Assembly (NCBI GenBank): GCA_903856875.1 | Contig: CAIODE010000396.1 | Coordinates: 1 to 9,499 of the forward strand | Source of the DNA: an uncultured Burkholderiales bacterium | Lineage (GTDB): Bacteria; Pseudomonadota; Gammaproteobacteria; Burkholderiales; Burkholderiaceae_C | DNA: 9,499 nt | Direction of reading: 5' to 3' | Shown here: piece after piece, positions 6,972-9,499 of the stretch | How the letters are laid out: every line of letters starts with the position of its first letter | Position numbering within the stretch: position 1 is the stretch's first letter | Translations under genes and position numbers: made by a program | The notes under the pieces: generated by a model | Seen by the model: only the letters and a program-made list of their open reading frames with translations | Database searches by the model: none | What the model was told of the DNA's origin: nothing

Positions 6972-7277
6972 ATGACCATCGCTCTTTTTGGTATTTCTAG
7001 CATTTACAACGGCATTCAAAAGTTCATGAGCGCAGCAGCGCACCTTGAACGCACTGCCCCGTATGGGCACTCAAAGCCATCTTTCATTGCCACCTCGCCC
7101 AAAGCCAATATGCTCGCCAAACAGCGTGCCTTGCGAGTTTTCCGCGTATCCGAACATGGCGAAGCCCCTCATTGCGCAGGTCGCATGGTCATTTCTGGTC
7201 GCATGTCCGATGTCTGCGCAGAACTTGACAGGCTGGTCGCTCTCGAAGCCCAGAAAAAGCCCACCCTCACCCACTGA
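6972..7277 (+). CDS. Small protein of unknown function downstream of lexA
   Basis: A 101-residue ORF, 31 bp after the lexA stop, with a good ribosome site (AAAGG at 6961-6965, six bases before ATG). I do not recognise a named family. The N-terminal half (1-45) is variable-looking and Ala/Ser-rich. The C-terminal half contains ALRVFRVSEHGEAPHCAG (53-70) followed by GRMVISGRMSDVCAELDRLVA (70-90), a block I believe recurs in small hypothetical proteins of Comamonadaceae (from memory, unchecked). It has two Cys (68, 82), no signal peptide and no transmembrane segment. It probably shares the lexA transcript and so could be damage-inducible. In pseudomonads the cell-division inhibitor gene sulA follows lexA, but I see no sequence basis for calling this SulA. 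Confidence 0.8.
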   Translation: MTIALFGISSIYNGIQKFMSAAAHLERTAPYGHSKPSFIATSPKANMLAKQRALRVFRVSEHGEAPHCAGRMVISGRMSDVCAELDRLVALEAQKKPTLTH

Positions 7278-7301
7278 TTTTCGGGATCATGGGGGGCTAA
7301 A

Positions 7302-7324
7302 TTTCATTCCTGTCCCCAATGAAA
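7302..7324. repeat. Inverted repeat TTTCATT-N9-AATGAAA
   Basis: Seven-base arms at 7302-7308 and 7318-7324 surround CCTGTCCCC. A GGGGGG run at 7291-7296 could alternatively pair with the CCCC at 7314-7317. It lies 24 bp past the stop of the small gene and 27 bp before the next start. No T-run follows, so it is not a standard terminator. The compact layout suggests a dispersed intergenic repeat or an RNA processing signal. Confidence 0.4.
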
Positions 7325-7329
7325 GCCTC

Positions 7330-7352
7330 TAGGCAAGGCACAATACTGCCTA
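7330..7352 (+). repeat. Inverted repeat TAGGCA-N11-TGCCTA ending at a start codon
   Basis: The right arm ends on the A of the ATG at 7352, and the left arm plus the following AGG is the only purine-rich patch before the gene. In mRNA this six-base-pair stem would touch the start codon and could reduce ribosome access; in DNA it could be an operator. Both are inference. Confidence 0.3.
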
Positions 7353-8359
7353 TGAATATTGTGATCCTTGACGACTACCAAGATGTCGTCCGAAAACTCG
7401 AGAGCGCCGCCAAACTCGACGCCTACAACGCCAAGGTCTACACCAACACCGTCAAAGGTTTGGGGCAATTGTCTGTTCGCCTTAAAGACGCCGACATCTT
7501 GGTCCTTATTCGAGAACGCACCCACCTCAACAGGCAATTGCTTGAAAAACTTCCGCGGCTCAAGCTTATTTCCCAAACTGGCGCTGCAGGCTCTCACATT
7601 GATTTAGAAGCCTGCTCAGAGCGTGGCATCGCCGTGGCCCAAGGGACTGGATCACCGTACGCACCCGCAGAATTAACTTGGGCCTTGGTCATGGCGGCTG
7701 CCCGTCGACTGCCCCAGTACATTGGCAATCTCAAGCACGGCGCATGGCAGCAGTCTGGTTTGAAAAGCGCGTCCATGCCAGCCAACTTTGGTTTGGGCAC
7801 AGTGCTTAGAGGCAAAACATTTGGCATTTGGGGCTACGGAAAAATTGGCCAATTGGTTGCAGGCTATGCCAAAGCTTTTGGTATGCAAGTGGTGGTGTGG
7901 GGCAGCGAAGCTTCGCGAGAAAAAGCTGCCCATGACGGTCACATTCCAGCCACTACGCGTGAAGCACTTTTTGAACAAAGCGATGTCCTGTCAGTCCATC
8001 TTCGGCTCAACGAAGCAACGCGCGGTATCGTCACTTTGGAAGATCTGTCGCGCATGAAAACCAGCGCCATGATTGTGAACACCTCACGCGCAGAACTGAT
8101 TGAACCCGATGCTCTCATCAGCTCGCTCAATCGGGGACGGCCTGGTTTGGCAGCCATCGATGTCTTTGAGCACGAACCCATTTTGCAAGGTCATGCGCTG
8201 CTGCGTTTGGAAAATTGCATTTGCACGCCGCACATTGGTTATGTTGAAAAGGACAGCTACGAGTTGTACTTCGGCGCCGCATTTGATAATGTCGTCAATT
8301 TCATCAAAGGTACTCCCACCAACATCGTCAACCCTGGCGCATTGCAAGTTCGACGTTAA
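7352..8359 (+). CDS. D-isomer-specific 2-hydroxyacid dehydrogenase, NAD(P)-dependent
   Basis: Member of the family that reversibly reduces 2-ketoacids to D-2-hydroxyacids (phosphoglycerate, glycerate, lactate and similar). The exact substrate cannot be told from sequence. The 335-residue product has a substrate-binding half with SQTGAAGSHIDLEACSERGI (74-93), then the nucleotide-binding fold starting at GKTFGIWGYGKIGQLVAGYA (154-173; GxGxxG). The catalytic residues are Arg246 (NTSRAELI), Glu275 (DVFEHEP) and His294 (TPHIGY), all present. An acidic residue at the end of the second strand is not obvious (VVVWGSEASREK), so NAD or NADP preference is open. I start at ATG 7352 (MNIVILDDYQD), which begins the fold directly; an upstream in-frame ATG-like start would add 11 unlikely residues. 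The ribosome site is poor. It is unlike SerA of E. coli in lacking a C-terminal ACT domain. Confidence 0.92.
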   Translation: MNIVILDDYQDVVRKLESAAKLDAYNAKVYTNTVKGLGQLSVRLKDADILVLIRERTHLNRQLLEKLPRLKLISQTGAAGSHIDLEACSERGIAVAQGTGSPYAPAELTWALVMAAARRLPQYIGNLKHGAWQQSGLKSASMPANFGLGTVLRGKTFGIWGYGKIGQLVAGYAKAFGMQVVVWGSEASREKAAHDGHIPATTREALFEQSDVLSVHLRLNEATRGIVTLEDLSRMKTSAMIVNTSRAELIEPDALISSLNRGRPGLAAIDVFEHEPILQGHALLRLENCICTPHIGYVEKDSYELYFGAAFDNVVNFIKGTPTNIVNPGALQVRR

Positions 8360-8366
8360 GCGGCCA

Positions 8367-8387
8367 CAAGTAGATTTTGTCTGCTTG
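8367..8387 (+). terminator. Hairpin between the two dehydrogenase genes (terminator-like, no U-run)
   Basis: CAAGTAGA, loop TTTTG, TCTGCTTG: an eight-pair RNA stem with one G-U pair, seven bases after the upstream stop. It is followed by A-rich rather than T-rich sequence, so on the plus strand it lacks the normal intrinsic terminator tail. It might weaken read-through into the next gene or stabilise the upstream mRNA end. Confidence 0.3.
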
Positions 8388-8415
8388 AAAATTAAGAAAA
8401 ACTCCCAATCAGATC

Positions 8416-9499
8416 ATGATCATTGCATTCAACCAAGTCGCAGTCATTGGCGCAGGGGCCATGGGACGTGGCATTGCCCAAATTGCGGCACAAGCGGGTA
8501 GCCATGTTTACCTTTACGACACCCAAGCAGAGGCCTCGCTTAAAGCCAAAGATGCCGTGTACCAAGTATGGGACTCACTTGTTGTTAAAGGCCGCCTTGA
8601 TGCAGACACGGTTGTCAAATACAAAGCGAATTTGAAAACGGCCAGTAGCTTGCAAGATTTGAAGCATTGCGAGTTAATCGTCGAGGCCATCCTTGAACGA
8701 CTTGACATCAAAAAGAGCTTGTTTGTTGAGCTAGAAGATTTGGTTGCTGAAACCACAGTGTTGGTCACCAACACCTCTTCACTTTCCGTCACGGCCATTG
8801 CTGCAGCCCTCAAGCGACCAGCCCAATTTGCAGGTTATCACTTCTTCAATCCTGTGCCATTGATGAAAGTGGTCGAAGTCATTGCCGGATTAAAAACCAA
8901 TCCAGAGGTTTGCCTGCGGCTCACAGAGTTCGCCAAACAAATGGGGCATGCCCCCGTGCAAGCGCACGACACCCCGGGCTTCATCGTGAACCATGCTGGT
9001 CGAGGCTATGGCACCGAAGCATTGCGCGTTGTGTCGGAAGGCGTAGCAGATTTCGCCACCATTGATCGAATTTTGAAAGACCAAGTTGGCTTCAAATTGG
9101 GCCCCTTCGAGCTCTTCGATTTAACTGCGCTGGATGTCTCGCACCCAGTCATGGAATCTATTTACAACCAATACTATCAAGAGCCCCGCTACCGCCCCAG
9201 CGTCATCACAGCGCAGCGCTTGGCCGGTGGCGTGGTCGGCAGAAAAGTGGGTGAGGGTTTCTACAAATACGTCGATGGCAAAGCCATCGCAGCCCCAGAG
9301 CCCCCCGTGCCCGAAGTGAAAGAGTTTCCACCTGTTTGGGTATCACCCCGTGCCTCAAGGCGCATAGAACTTTTACAGCTTCTCAAAGATTTGGGCGCCA
9401 ACATTGAAACGGGTGCCTCGCCTTCCCCGCATGCCTTAACCCTGGTGGCGCCTTTAGGTTTTGATATCACCACAGTGGCTGTGGTGGAACGCCTTGATC
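8416..9499 (+). CDS. 3-hydroxyacyl-CoA dehydrogenase (3' end cut by window edge)
   Basis: Oxidises (S)-3-hydroxyacyl-CoA to 3-ketoacyl-CoA with NAD in fatty acid or phenylacetate-type beta-oxidation. The frame runs 361 codons from ATG 8416 to the window edge without a stop. VAVIGAGAMGRGIAQIAAQAG (8-28) is the dinucleotide-binding motif. The catalytic set fits the family: Ser121 (NTSS), His142 (HFFNP), Glu154 (VEVI) and Asn192 (PGFIVN). The C-terminal helical domain is present to about residue 285 (GGVVGRKVGEGFYKY). The frame then continues with a Pro-rich linker (292-307) and a further domain, so this is the long, roughly 500-residue class and not the 280-residue type. PaaH-like function is possible but substrate is unresolved. 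No strong ribosome site is seen. It lies 56 bp after the hydroxyacid dehydrogenase gene on the same strand. Confidence 0.94.
   Translation, partial: MIIAFNQVAVIGAGAMGRGIAQIAAQAGSHVYLYDTQAEASLKAKDAVYQVWDSLVVKGRLDADTVVKYKANLKTASSLQDLKHCELIVEAILERLDIKKSLFVELEDLVAETTVLVTNTSSLSVTAIAAALKRPAQFAGYHFFNPVPLMKVVEVIAGLKTNPEVCLRLTEFAKQMGHAPVQAHDTPGFIVNHAGRGYGTEALRVVSEGVADFATIDRILKDQVGFKLGPFELFDLTALDVSHPVMESIYNQYYQEPRYRPSVITAQRLAGGVVGRKVGEGFYKYVDGKAIAAPEPPVPEVKEFPPVWVSPRASRRIELLQLLKDLGANIETGASPSPHALTLVAPLGFDITTVAVVERLD

Overview
The window reads as a chromosomal core-gene segment of a betaproteobacterium of order Burkholderiales, probably family Comamonadaceae. This rests on the protein types (a TSLGAAALHDV-type XseA, a Trm112-like protein with only one Cys, a long-form 3-hydroxyacyl-CoA dehydrogenase) and on the neighbourhood lpxK / Trm112-like / kdsB / adk, with xseA and sodB pointing away from it. 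Base composition looks moderate, roughly half G+C by eye, which would fit a low-GC freshwater member better than a high-GC soil member. That placement is inference. I see no transposase, phage gene, CRISPR array, tRNA or rRNA.

Layout. Positions 1-1969 are on the minus strand: xseA, then sodB with its own predicted promoter (sodB is cut by the window edge). A 289-bp gap with a perfect DnaA box separates xseA from a plus-strand envelope and nucleotide cluster: a 49-codon remnant, lpxK, a Trm112-like gene, kdsB and adk (2259-5162). LpxK phosphorylates the lipid A precursor and KdsB activates Kdo for attachment to lipid A, so the two serve the same LPS core; Adk is general nucleotide metabolism. 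A hairpin lies between adk and a convergent minus-strand L-asparaginase gene (5207-6187). This gene is divergent from lexA (6269-6940), and the 81-bp gap between them holds two tandem LexA boxes. After lexA come a 101-aa protein of unknown function, a D-2-hydroxyacid dehydrogenase gene and a 3-hydroxyacyl-CoA dehydrogenase gene that runs off the right edge.

The most unusual item is the short ORF in front of lpxK (2259-2408). Its first third looks like the start of an ExbB/TolQ-type proton channel protein and its last part like the end of ExbD. The exbB-exbD pair I expect before lpxK in relatives therefore seems to have collapsed into an in-frame 49-codon scar that may still carry ribosomes towards lpxK, which has no clear Shine-Dalgarno sequence. 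The second notable point is that the tandem LexA boxes begin only 12 bp from the asparaginase start codon, so LexA may control that gene as well as itself.
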